Positions 41,356 through 51,372 of a DNA stretch of 64,000 nt are shown piece after piece. The stretch spans positions 2,232,001 to 2,296,000 of the forward strand of contig JAGPNK010000004.1 in assembly GCA_020746835.1 (NCBI GenBank), given 5' to 3'. The notes under the pieces were generated by a model that did no database searches, was not told the DNA's origin, and worked only from the letters and a program-made list of their open reading frames with translations. The DNA comes from Stachybotrys elegans. Taxonomy: Eukaryota > Ascomycota > Sordariomycetes > Hypocreales > Stachybotryaceae. Each line of letters opens with the position of its first letter. Position 1 is the stretch's first letter. The position numbers were made by a program, and so were the translations under genes.

Positions 41356-42318
41356 TTACCAAGGCGGGTTCTCAATTGTCGCCAGGCACCGCCTATCCCG
41401 ATTCTCAGCCAGCCAATCCGCAAGAATCTGAAAGGCCTTTCGCGTATCCTTGTGGTCATAGTAATATGTCATGACAAACCCGTAAATCAGGCCGTCGACA
41501 TCCGCCTCGCTCATCAGCTTCCTCGCCTGGGCCGTGTTGGCCGCCGCAATCGTCCACCCAAACACCTTGTTGAAGTTGCCAGACCTGGCCGCCAGGCGAA
41601 GCTGCGGGCATATGCCGCTGCCGTCGCCGCTGCAGTCGCCAAAGTTCAGCCAAGGGTTGAAGAGGCCCTTGGACATGACGCGCTTTCTCTTGTCCGAGGG
41701 GCCGCCGTTGTCAAAGATTTTCTTTACGAATTCCGCGTCGCCCTCTACGTTGAGAGCTTCGTTGTCGTTGAGATTGTCGCGGAGGACATTGAATGCCCTG
41801 CCTGTAAGACCATCAGAGTAGAAGCCGTACATTACGCGGATACCCTCGGGCTCAAGAATCACACGGGAGAGATGCTGCAACCCCTCGATGCTGTTCCTCG
41901 TGCCTTTGTCGTCGGAGAAGTCTGGGCTTTTGATGTCGAGCCACACGAAGATGATGTTTTGGCCTTCTCGCCGCTGCTTCGCAATGTACATGAAGAGGTC
42001 TTCTGCTCTGGCTCCGCGACTTGTCAGCGACCCATCGTGGTCGGCGTACCACCCCTCCGGCCAGGCGTGCATGTCAATTTCGAGGGCATTGGCGCCGTTC
42101 TTCAGAGCGTCCGCTACGCTAATGGTTTCCAGGACGCGGTGGGCAATGGCGTAGAAGGGTTTGGCTTGCGTAGAGTTGCTGCAGTGTATGTCGCCGGGCG
42201 CTGCAGCAATGTTGTAAACGTCGGGGGAGGGGTCATTTCCTGATGGCTGCACGAGCAGCGGATTGTTCGGAATCGCCGCTACTAGGGAGCTGGTAAGAAG
42301 AGGCAGAAGGAATCTCAT
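41356..42318 (-). CDS. Secreted sphingomyelinase D-like phospholipase
   Basis: Intronless, 320 residues from the chosen ATG at 42318, which starts a signal peptide (MRFLLPLLTSSLVAAIP). The frame is open 37 codons further, but that extension is hydrophilic. It matches fungal relatives of the spider-venom phospholipase D family: His60 in AIAHR, Glu80 and Asp82 in ALEIDMHAW, and His94 in ADHDG supply the two catalytic histidines and acidic metal ligands of the TIM barrel. The extreme C-terminus, ATIENPPW, resembles the SMD-tail motif (ATxxDNPW) of this family. Such enzymes cleave sphingomyelin, ceramide phosphoethanolamine or lysolipids, usually forming cyclic phosphates. Its real substrate and any toxicity are unknown. 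Confidence 0.85.
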   Translation of the reverse strand: MRFLLPLLTSSLVAAIPNNPLLVQPSGNDPSPDVYNIAAAPGDIHCSNSTQAKPFYAIAHRVLETISVADALKNGANALEIDMHAWPEGWYADHDGSLTSRGARAEDLFMYIAKQRREGQNIIFVWLDIKSPDFSDDKGTRNSIEGLQHLSRVILEPEGIRVMYGFYSDGLTGRAFNVLRDNLNDNEALNVEGDAEFVKKIFDNGGPSDKRKRVMSKGLFNPWLNFGDCSGDGSGICPQLRLAARSGNFNKVFGWTIAAANTAQARKLMSEADVDGLIYGFVMTYYYDHKDTRKAFQILADWLAENRDRRCLATIENPPW

Positions 42319-42969
42319 GATGAAAAGGTTGCACGATGTTTGAGAGTAGACACCGCATTGTACTTCATGAGAGCCGAAAGCAGCCAATTTATTACATCGC
42401 GAGGGCGACTCAGAAGCCGGCTTGGCCACCGCAGCCTCCTACATAGGAGAAGCGATGATCTTGCCGGCCCCCCGGGCAGTGATCGACCATGACCAATTAT
42501 AGTGCGCATACCCGTCTATCCTGGTAACAGATTGGGGAGGTCTCAGCTCAGCTTGCCATTTGTGGCTGGCTGAGTCTTCGCTAAGCTAGGCAAGGCTCGG
42601 CGGCAAGAAGCGACAACAGGGGAATGATGTTCACGATTGACACAAGGTTCGAGACGCATGTCGGCAGTTGTGTTCGTAGCGGATGGCCCTCTTTAACATG
42701 CCGATCGCTTAGGACCATGGTGTTCCTACCAGTCCATGTAACTACTTCCCTGCGACAATTGGCGATAGTAGAAATGAGATATACATATTATGCGAAAGTG
42801 TTCATATTCCTATCATGTACTCTATATGCAGACTTTAAGTGCCATGCACGAAGCTCAGTTCGTTGGTTGTGACCCATTACTCCAATCCAAATATCCAAAA
42901 ACAAATATTCCAAAATTACGCGCCCTTTATACATCCAGGGCTTTTCTCTCATGTTCGTCTCAACCCCAT
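42319..42969. other. Spacer, no gene seen
   Basis: Promoter of the phospholipase gene and 3' flank of the large surface protein gene. No supported coding sequence. Confidence 0.5.
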
Positions 42970-45666
42970 TTACATAAGAAAGATGGCAATGGCAGCAATA
43001 GCCGCCGCCAGCTCAACTGGGCCATTGAAACGATCGGCAGCGTTGACGGGTGGTGGGGTAGGCAGCGTGCCGTTGGGTGGGGTGATGGGCGTCGAGGGAA
43101 TGGGAATGAGCGTCGTCGTGGGCGCTGGGCACTCGGGCGAGCCGGGTGAGCCAGGCGCGCAGGGCACGGTGAAGGTGTTGGTGACGGGGATGCCGGGAGT
43201 AGGGACGGGCAGAACGGGCTCGTCAACGGGGGGTGTAGGAGCGGGCTCTGGGACGCCGGGAGTTGGGATGGGCTCTTCCTCTGCAGGGGGCGTGGGAAGC
43301 GGGACAGAGGGCACATCCGAGGTAGGAACCGGAGGAGGCTCGACAAAGCTGGTAGGAGGCACGTCGGGGACTTCCAAGGTGGGGATCGGAGTGGGCTGCT
43401 CAGCAGGAGGAGGGACATTAGGCACGTCAGGGGTGTCGGGCACATCGGGCGTAGGCTCTGGGACAGGCTCCTCCGTAGGAACAGGGATGGGAATGTCGGG
43501 AACGCCAGGGGCGGTTGGCGCCGGAGGCGGGGGAACGAACGTCTCGGTAATCGGGCAAAGCGTCGTGGAGATGGCGATGGTCGAAGTGATGACGGTGGTT
43601 CCTCCGTTGGGGCATTCAGGCACCTCCGGTCCGCAGTCGGTGACGGTTCGGATGGACGTGGTGAAGATGGTCGAGGTGCTAAGACGGGTGGTGGTGACTG
43701 GTGTGGGGACCGGCAGAGTCTCCTCAGGAGGGGGCAGAGTCTCTTGGGGCGGCGAGGGGACAGTCTCCTCGGGAGGGGGGGGTAGAGTCTCCTCGGGAGG
43801 GGGAGGCAGAGTTTCCTCAGGAGGGGGAGGCAGGGTCTCCCCGGGAGGCGGGGGCAGAGTCTCTTGGGGCGGCGAAGGGACAGTCTCCTCAGGAGGTGGA
43901 GGGGGAGGCAGAGTCTCACCCGGAGGCGGTGGTACCACGGAAGTAGGAACAGGCAGCACATCCGAGGTTGCCGTCTCAATGACAGAAGTCGGCTCAGGAA
44001 CGGGCTCTGTGTCCGGGACGCCAGGGGTCGTCGAGATGGGGCAGACGGTGGTGGCGATGGGGATGGTGACGGTAATGATGGCAGTGGAACCGCCGTTGGG
44101 GCAGTCTGGCACATCAGGTCCACAATCTGTGACAGTGCGCACCGAGGTAGTGAAGATGGTAGAAGTTGTCATGCCCTCGGTGGGGACTGGCTCGGGAGCG
44201 GTGGTGATGCCGGGCTCCACGCTGGTTCCGGGCTCGGAGACAGTCTCAGTAGAAACAATGGGGAGCTGGGAGGACTGGTCGGTGGGAACGGGCAGCGTCT
44301 CCTCGGGAGGTGGGGGGAGAGTCTCCTCAGGGGGGGGAGGGGGAAGAGTCTCCTCGGGAGGAGGAGGCAGGGTCTCAGCAGGGGGAGGAGGGATAGTCTC
44401 GCCAGGAGGTGGGGGAACCGTCTCCTCTGGGGGCGTGGGAGGCTGTGTCTCTGTGACTGGGCAGATGGTGGTGGAAATGGGGATGGTTTCCGTGACGATA
44501 ACGGTAGAGCCTCCCGGGCAGTTGGGCACCTCTGGCGCACAAGACGTGATGGTGCGGACCGAAGTGGTAAAGATGGTAGACGTTGTCATACGCTCCGAGA
44601 AGGTGGTCGTAGGAAGGGGCAAGACCGAGGACACCTCGGAAGTGGGAACAGGCAAAGCCGAAGACTCCTCGGAAGTGGGAACGGGCAAAGCCGAGGACTC
44701 CTCCGAGGTGGGAACAGGCAAGGCTGAAGACTCCTCCGAGGTTGTGGGAACGGGCTCAGGGACCGGCTGCGTCTCAGTAACAGGGCAAATGGTAGTGGAG
44801 ATGGGGATTGTCTCCGTGACGATGACGGTAGAGCCTGCGGGGCAATCCGGGACCTCTGGGGCGCAGGAGGTGACGGTACGGATAGAGGTGGTGAAGATGG
44901 TGGATGTGGTCATGCGCTCCGTGAAGGTGGTTGTGGGAACAGACTCGGTGACTTGAGGGACGGAGCTGACGGCCGTGCTGGACACATCTAGAGTCTCAGT
45001 GGACACGGGAGGCACGTCGGTTTCGATAGGCTCCGTGGACTCAACGGGCTCCGTAGACTCGACAGGTGCAGCAGACTCTGACGTGTCAGGAAGAGGCTCA
45101 GTCGTGGGAACCGAGGTGATGGGGCAGATGGTGGTGGAGATGGGAATGGTCTCGGTGATGACAGTGGTGCCGCCATTGGGACAGTCGGGGACCTCAGGGC
45201 CACAGTCGGTGACGGTGCGAATCTCAGTGGTGAAGATGGTCGAAGTAGTCAAGCTCTCAGACGGCACCTCGGCGACCTTGGTGGTGGTCGAGTCCGTGGG
45301 GGTGGTGACGATGACGGTGGAGATGGTGAGATCGTTGGTTGTGGGCGAGGGCGAGGGCGAGGGCGTCTCCGTGGGTAGGATGGTCTCCTCGACACTCGTA
45401 GGAGGCAGCTCCGTCACGGGGCAAACAGTGGTGGAAATGGCAATCGTCTCGGTGACGAGGACGGGGCCGCCGGGGCAATCCGGGACCTCGGGGGCGCAAG
45501 AAATGACAGTGCGGACCGAAGTGGTAAAGATAGTGGATGTCGTCATGAGCTGCGATGTCGTCGTCGCATTGCTAGTGTGGCGGAGGGCAAGCTGCTGGAA
45601 GCTGTGGGGGATCCTGGCGGCGGTAGCCAGACCGGCCAGCGATCCGAGAAGAAGGCTGGATCTCAT
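42970..45666 (-). CDS. Repeat-rich Ser/Thr/Pro cell-surface protein, probably GPI-anchored
   Basis: A single open frame; 898 residues from the ATG at 45666, which starts a signal peptide (MRSSLLLGSLAGLATAARIP). The frame is open 21 codons further. Six copies of a module of about 48 residues follow: each has TTSTIFTT, RTVTSCAPEVPDCP or RTVTDCGPEVPDCP, then ETIPISTTICPVT, with three cysteines per copy. Between them lie low-complexity linkers: SEESSALPVPT repeats and long PPPPEETL arrays. The C-terminus is a short hydrophobic run after an Asn/Gly segment (NGPVELAAAIAAIAIFLM), as for a GPI anchor. Heavy O-glycosylation and a place in the cell wall are inferred. An equally long antisense frame is a by-product of the repeats. 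Confidence 0.8.
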   Translation of the reverse strand: MRSSLLLGSLAGLATAARIPHSFQQLALRHTSNATTTSQLMTTSTIFTTSVRTVISCAPEVPDCPGGPVLVTETIAISTTVCPVTELPPTSVEETILPTETPSPSPSPTTNDLTISTVIVTTPTDSTTTKVAEVPSESLTTSTIFTTEIRTVTDCGPEVPDCPNGGTTVITETIPISTTICPITSVPTTEPLPDTSESAAPVESTEPVESTEPIETDVPPVSTETLDVSSTAVSSVPQVTESVPTTTFTERMTTSTIFTTSIRTVTSCAPEVPDCPAGSTVIVTETIPISTTICPVTETQPVPEPVPTTSEESSALPVPTSEESSALPVPTSEESSALPVPTSEVSSVLPLPTTTFSERMTTSTIFTTSVRTITSCAPEVPNCPGGSTVIVTETIPISTTICPVTETQPPTPPEETVPPPPGETIPPPPAETLPPPPEETLPPPPPEETLPPPPEETLPVPTDQSSQLPIVSTETVSEPGTSVEPGITTAPEPVPTEGMTTSTIFTTSVRTVTDCGPDVPDCPNGGSTAIITVTIPIATTVCPISTTPGVPDTEPVPEPTSVIETATSDVLPVPTSVVPPPPGETLPPPPPPEETVPSPPQETLPPPPGETLPPPPEETLPPPPEETLPPPPEETVPSPPQETLPPPEETLPVPTPVTTTRLSTSTIFTTSIRTVTDCGPEVPECPNGGTTVITSTIAISTTLCPITETFVPPPPAPTAPGVPDIPIPVPTEEPVPEPTPDVPDTPDVPNVPPPAEQPTPIPTLEVPDVPPTSFVEPPPVPTSDVPSVPLPTPPAEEEPIPTPGVPEPAPTPPVDEPVLPVPTPGIPVTNTFTVPCAPGSPGSPECPAPTTTLIPIPSTPITPPNGTLPTPPPVNAADRFNGPVELAAAIAAIAIFLM
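43530..45549 (-). repeat. Six coding repeats plus Pro-Glu-Thr linkers
   Basis: Module starts (TTSTIFTT) lie on the minus strand near 45545, 45255, 44595 plus one near 44913, 44172 and 43684, with variable spacing. Proline-rich linker arrays lie at about 44280-44430 and 43720-43930. A triple run of the SEESSALPVPT unit lies at about 44625-44740. Confidence 0.75.
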
Positions 45667-48662
45667 GGTGACGAGTCCAAGATCGTGTGTGTGTATGTAA
45701 GTTGCAATGTGGTGTGGTGTTGAAAACAATTATGGCTGGAATAGAACGAATGGAAGAGGTTGATGATAGTAGCACAATCAGGAATAACGAATGAGAAAAA
45801 AAATTAGAGTAAAAAATGGAAGCCAACAAAGAATAAACCAACAAGGAGATGGAGAGGATGAAGGATGAAGAGGAACAAACAAAGGGTTCGTTTTAGGGCC
45901 GCGATTCATCTCTTTATCCTGAACAGCTCGGCCAGCCGCGTCATGGCGGCCCAAGAAGCGGTCGCCGCCATTTGGACATGCCCAAAATAAAACAAGCCTT
46001 GTTGGCCAACCATTGCGGGAGCAGGCGGCTACTCTCGCGAGGCCCTGGGTAGCCGCCAGCCGTGCGAGAGGAGCGCGAGGAGCGAGGGAGAGGAGGCTGT
46101 ACTTGCTGGCGATGCGCCGGCCAATCGGCAGATGAGGGCAAAGGTTGGGTTGGCTGGCGGGCGCCTAGAGGGAGAGCTGGCTTTGATTTGCGTGTTTCAA
46201 GTGCTGCGGCTCGGGAGCCTATCAAGACCCCCTGGCTGCCGCTGGGGCTGCCGCTGGGGCTGGCTCTGTGGAGGGGAGAGTGTGGGCGCGTACGGGCTGC
46301 CGGGGGATGATTGGCTGCGCAGGGGTGAGCGTTGAGCCGTGTGGAATTTGGGCGGGAGCATCTTTCTTTTGGTTCAAGGCTGCTCCGGCGGCTGCTTTGA
46401 TCTGCAGGCCGTCATCCGCGGGCCAAGCGTAGGCTGCGGTGATTCTGCAGCGATTTCCACCTGCAGTCGTGGCCGGAGAATTGGATGATTGGACATGATG
46501 GATGCCGAGTTGGATGATCTTGCTGGATTGTTCAGGTCAAGAATGGTTGAAGCTGTAAACTCGAGAAAGGTGGGGGCTCTTAATGCCTTAGGCACTAAGG
46601 CACCAAGGCCCTAATCCCACAATGTGCAATTTTCTTCATTCGCGCATCTATTTACCTACCCTACATCACTTTGGATGAATGTTGCAAGTTCAGAGCATCA
46701 ATGGAAGAATACTTTAAACCCATTATCTGCTCCCATGCCGCGATCAACGCGACTGTCTAGATGGCAGTAGAGAGCGTTCGATTTGATGCTAGTGTGAACG
46801 CGGGAGTCTTCAGCCCGCGCGACTAGGAGTGTATCATATCAATTTCTCAGAATAGCCTCCGCATCCCGATTCCTGAAACATTGGCTTTGACGATATCAAC
46901 GACAACGATACTAGCTTTGAATGGAGTCTCCGAGAGGCCTACAACACCAGATTGAAAGAGCTGTGCCCAGGAGTCCCGTTGGGGTCAGGCCTACGATGCA
47001 GTTTCGCAATGCGGTGGGCTATGGGTGAGTATCACGGCCGTCTAGAGAAGGGACTCTTATACCTGGGCATTGCCATCTTCCGATTGAATTGCGTTCTCAG
47101 CAGAAACATTTGTGTGCAGCGCTCCGTGTATTGCACCGACAGCAGCTCACTGTGAGAACTGCGCCAAGGCGGCGCGCGTCGCAACAATGCGCCTCACCAA
47201 GGACCTGGCGTTCCAGGAGCTGGACATCGTGCAATAGAGGGTTATGATCGGGTGCACACGCGACTGCCGATTGCGAAGCTGTAGAAGATGATATTTGCGG
47301 CACGGATTGGCGCTTTCATCTCCAAGTTGGCTGGCATCAATCCCATCTAGCATCCGTCGCCTTGGCCCGCCTACTTCATTCAGACTGGGACATTTCGTGT
47401 ACGTAAAAATGTCGGTCACATCCTCATCCCACCACGATGGTGCTCGGGATTTGGATCCCTTGGGCGGCGTCCCCATGCCGATCCTCAACCTCCTCAGACC
47501 CCTGCGGCTGGCTCAGATCTTGGCTCTCGACAATACCTCGTCTCTCGTCCAACATGCCATTATGGTTCTGATAATCCACCGCGGCGACATAGACTTGCCA
47601 CACGCGCGGCAACATCTCGTCGCAGTCGTCTCCACGGACATAGAAAGAATCTTCACGTCGGAAACAAACCTAAGCTAGGCGACGGTGGGGGACGCGAAGC
47701 CCTTACCCATACCCTTACCCAGCCGTGCCACTCACACTCTCATCCCTGCTAGCCAGCCTCTACAGAAACTGCACGGCACAGTCTGGGGAGAATGCGCCGT
47801 CAGAACTTGGCAGCAAAGACGACCGCTGCCAGTCTCCAGTTCTACGGGCATCGCATCTCAATGTTAGGCAATCTCCTCCATCATCCAAGACTTCTCCTCC
47901 TCCCCTCCCCAGGGTCTGTCCAGAGACGGGAAAAAATCATCTGCTTCCCCGACATGACATCAGAGGGATTCGACGACTGCCTTGGCAAGACCCAGTTTCC
48001 GTCCCAGTCCCGCCATTTGAATGCTCGACGACCCTCCCGCCAAGCACAGCCAAGCGGCTCTAACGGACGGTCCGCATGGCAGGCCAACCAACGTGCATCG
48101 GAGGAGGCGACAAAACTGGGGAGATGGCTCCTCGTTTCTCACCGAGATGGACGTTTGAGAGAAACCCGTCACTGTCTTCTTGAGACATTGCGCTTGATGA
48201 TACATGATAATGAGAACATCTGGCCATAAGGAATACAAGCGACGGGTAGTTGCGCAAAAACACCCGCAACAGTCTTTCGACACTGCAAGCCACAACTCAA
48301 AAACCTCACTCCTCCCCTACACAAAGCAGAATTCCTCTGCCTGTTCCCCTGCTAGCGCAGATCGCGTCATGCCCACCTTTCTCTGTGGTTATGGATCAGG
48401 CCAAGCTTGGCATCAGCAGAGTTCCTTCGATCCTCAGCACGTTGGAACCCCCATCCCACGTGCTGGTACTCCGTAGAGTGATGCCCTGACCATTCTTTTC
48501 CTTCCTTCTCCTCTGTCCATCTCTCCCCATCCACCCTTGGGGTCTCATACATACCTTCGACCGGCCGATCGCGAACCCGATACCCCGTCCATGTGCTTTT
48601 GAGCGTGCTGCTTGCTTTGCGTCTCTTTCCGCCTCCAGTGTCCTGGAACAGCCACCTCGGCC
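45667..48662. other. Long spacer, mostly without genes
   Basis: Left part: promoter of the surface protein gene. GGGGCTGCCGCTGGGGCT tandem copies lie at about 46240-46263. Right part: pyrimidine-rich sequence upstream of the transporter at 48663. A short two-part coding-like stretch at about 46881-47237 is listed separately. Confidence 0.45.
46881..47237 (+). pseudogene. Possible coding remnant, unidentified
   Basis: From 46881 a plus frame reads NIGFDDINDNDTSFEWSLRE, then AYNTRLKELCPGVPLGSG and a Cys-containing segment up to 47024. A GT-AG intron can be drawn at 47025-47100 (donor GTGAGT, acceptor CTCAG). The joined frame continues with ETFVCSAPCIAPTAAHCENC to a TAG at 47235-47237. It reads like protein and is Cys-rich, but the frame is closed by a TGA directly upstream of 46881, I found no start exon and I recognise no family. 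It could be the 3' part of a broken gene or of a small Cys-rich protein. Confidence 0.25.
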
Positions 48663-50903
48663 ATGAACTCGGTCCGAAATTTTGGCGCTCGCGTCGCCAG
48701 TGCGCCCAGGAGGATGCGCGAGCTCGGCGCTATGGGTGTTCTCAAGAAGGTCGGATACGCGTTTGCGCCGCCGCCCGCTCTCGCCGAGGACGGTCGCGAC
48801 CAGTGGCCCTCGCGGACGGCCTTTGTCCTCGCTGCCATGGGTGGTTGCGCCGGCATGGGCAATCTCCTGCGATACCCCTCGGTCGTGTACAACAACCACG
48901 GCCTGCAGTGGTACATTCCCTACCTGCTGTGTGTCTTCCTCATTGCCATTCCCGTCCTCATCTTGGAGATTGCCATCGGCAATGCCTACCGAGGCGGCAG
49001 CGTTGTCGCGTACAACAGCCTCAACTACCGCCTCAAGGGAACAGGTCTTGCCATGCTCTACATTGGCTTCGTCGTTGGACCCTACTTTGTCGTCAATCTG
49101 GCCTGGATCATGGTCTACTTCCGAAACTCCTTCTACAGCCCGCTTCCCTGGGCGGGTCGCGCCACCGAGTTCTACGAGCAAGTCACGTCCGTTGTGCCTG
49201 AGCCGATCCCCGGTAGCTACACCGACGACGGAACCGGCATTCGCAGCTGGGTCCAGTATGTCGGGACCTCGGTCAATGGTGAGACTGTCGGCTGGTCCAT
49301 CTTCACCTGGTTCCTCGTCTGGCTGTCCATCTTCCGTGGCTGCGGTCTGACCGGGCGAGTCGTCTACTTCACCATGGGGCTGCCCATTGTCATCACCATC
49401 ATCATCATCGGTCGCGCGTGCTCGCTTCCCAACGCCGCTGACGGAATCCGCCTGTACTTTGCAACTTGGCGAAGCTCCGAGCTTGCCAACGGGAGCCTGT
49501 GGCAGACGGCCTGCGGGCAAGTCTTCTTCTCCACGGGCGTCGGCTTCGGCTACTTCACGTCGTACGCCTCCTACAACAAGAAGCACTCCAACGCCGTCGT
49601 CGACTCCATCCTGGTCGTCACCAGTAACGTCTTGTTCGAAAACATTGCTGCCTTTGCCGTTTTCGGCGTCGTTGGCTACCTCGGCATGCGGCCGGACCCC
49701 GACGTGCGCATCGGCAGCTTCACCATTGGCTTCCTCACGCTGCCCGAGGCCATTGTCCAGATGCCCGCCGCTAACCTGTGGGCTGTGCTCTTCTTTTTCA
49801 CCCTCATGGTCCTCGGTTACAGCTCCGCCTTTGCCATGCTCGACGCCGTCGTGACACTGGTCATGGACGCGCACCCCAAATGGAACCGCATTCTTGTCGT
49901 CACGAGCGCCGTCGTCATTTCCTTCCTCTTCTCCATCCCCTACTGTGCCGAGTTTGGCACCTACCTGCTCACCGGCATAGACCGCTGGACCAACGACGTG
50001 GCCTTGGTTTTCGTTGTCTGGGCTGAGTGTGTCTGCGCCACTGTCGTCTACCGTTACAAGGACGTCATCCAGCAGGTCGGTCTTCCTGCATTTGTGACAT
50101 ACAACTTTGCCTACTTTGGTGCCCAAGTCCTCGGTGACGTTGTCGCCCACACTGTCAGCGCGGAAGCCGGGGCCGGGACGGCTTTTGGCATCTACATTGC
50201 CTTTACCATCGTTGCTGTTGCCATCAGCAAGACTCCTGATACCCATATTCCAACGCTGAGAATCTGGGGATCCCGGAGGATCGGATTCATCCAGAGCATC
50301 TTGACGTCTTTGGAGAACAGCATCTTTTTCCAGCGCTTCTGGTTCCTTGCTTTCTACTCGGTAAGATCACCCTTCGCATTATACTCAACGGCGCTAACAT
50401 TCATGTAGGGAAACCAGCTGAAGCGCGATCTGAACCTGATCGTTGGACAAGGCAAGAACTGGAGTATCCCCACGTTTTGGGCGGTTATCCTGCGCTACGT
50501 AGCTGCGCCGGCTCTGGCTATTGTCTACAGCTTCTCCTACCCTGGCTTCTACCAGCTGCGCAACGACCCTCTCCACGTCCTCGGCTTTATCGTCGGCCAC
50601 TTCGGCGTGCTGATTGTCATTGCTGGTTTCGTTGTCCCCAAGTGGTTCGACGTCTTCATCCCTCCCAGCCGCCGTGACGAGGGCAAGACAAACTACGGTG
50701 CCTGCGTGGATGCGGACTTCCTCGAGATGGAGGAAAATGCTCGGCTGGAGCAGGCCAGGAAGCTGCAGAGGGACAGCGACTCACTCAATGGCGGTGTGCA
50801 GAATCCCAAGGCCTCTGACGAAGCAGACAGCACGTCTAAGGCGGTCGATGCAAGCCTAGAAGAGGAGAAGAGGGTTTCCCCTGAGACCGAGAAAGGTGCT
50901 TAG
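48663..50903 (+). CDS. Sodium:neurotransmitter symporter family (SNF/NSS) transporter
   Basis: Exons 48663-50360 and 50409-50903 around a 48 nt intron; 730 residues. The first helix carries the family signature GGCAGMGNLLRYPSVVYNNH, the unwound substrate- and sodium-binding segment. The sixth-helix region has WQTACGQVFFSTGVGFGYF. About twelve hydrophobic helices follow the LeuT pattern, then a polar C-terminal tail of about 85 residues rich in Glu, Lys and Ser. These transporters import amino acids or related solutes using an ion gradient; the fungal substrates are mostly unknown. The ATG at 48663 gives a cytosolic Arg-rich start; the frame is open 17 codons further upstream but that extension is unlikely. 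Plasma membrane location is inferred. Confidence 0.88.
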
Positions 50904-51372
50904 TGTGTGAAGGAACCGACCTAATGCTAGAAATTGTTGATTGATTTTGGATATGCAATGAGCGTTGATCGACCCTTTCGTTGGTCTTGGGATATTTCGT
51001 CTCTGGTTGCTTTATCGATGATGGTCGGACGGGTATGGCGATGCTACGATACGGAATCTACCATGGGCTTGAAACTGCACATGCAGGCTGCTCATATGCA
51101 CCACATAGAAAGAATTGGTTCATTGGGACCACAGACATTCTGCTTCCCAGTCGGCTTCCACCAAGAACGATACGATTACTGACAACATACAGCGCTCAGC
51201 CTCACTTTTGAACATAAATCATAAACACCCGCAGCTCATTAAGCATATCCGAAAACATGACGAAATCATTTGGTAGGTCGTTTGAAACAACTGACTATTG
51301 GATGAACCCTGTTGATATCCTAAAGATGATTCTGCAATCTCCTCCTCTGTTACTGATTTGTATACACACCAC
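50904..51372. other. Short spacer between convergent genes
   Basis: 3' flanks of the transporter (plus) and the NB-ARC/TPR gene (minus). No gene seen. Confidence 0.5.

Noticed and set aside
42839..44956. 705-codon plus-strand open frame, Gly/Ser/Val-rich repeats
   Set aside because: Antisense of the surface protein repeats. The minus strand has the signal peptide, paired cysteines and anchor, so that strand codes.
48396..50246. 616-codon minus-strand open frame
   Set aside because: Antisense of the SNF transporter gene. Its low-complexity Asp/Gly/Val composition is typical of such shadows.
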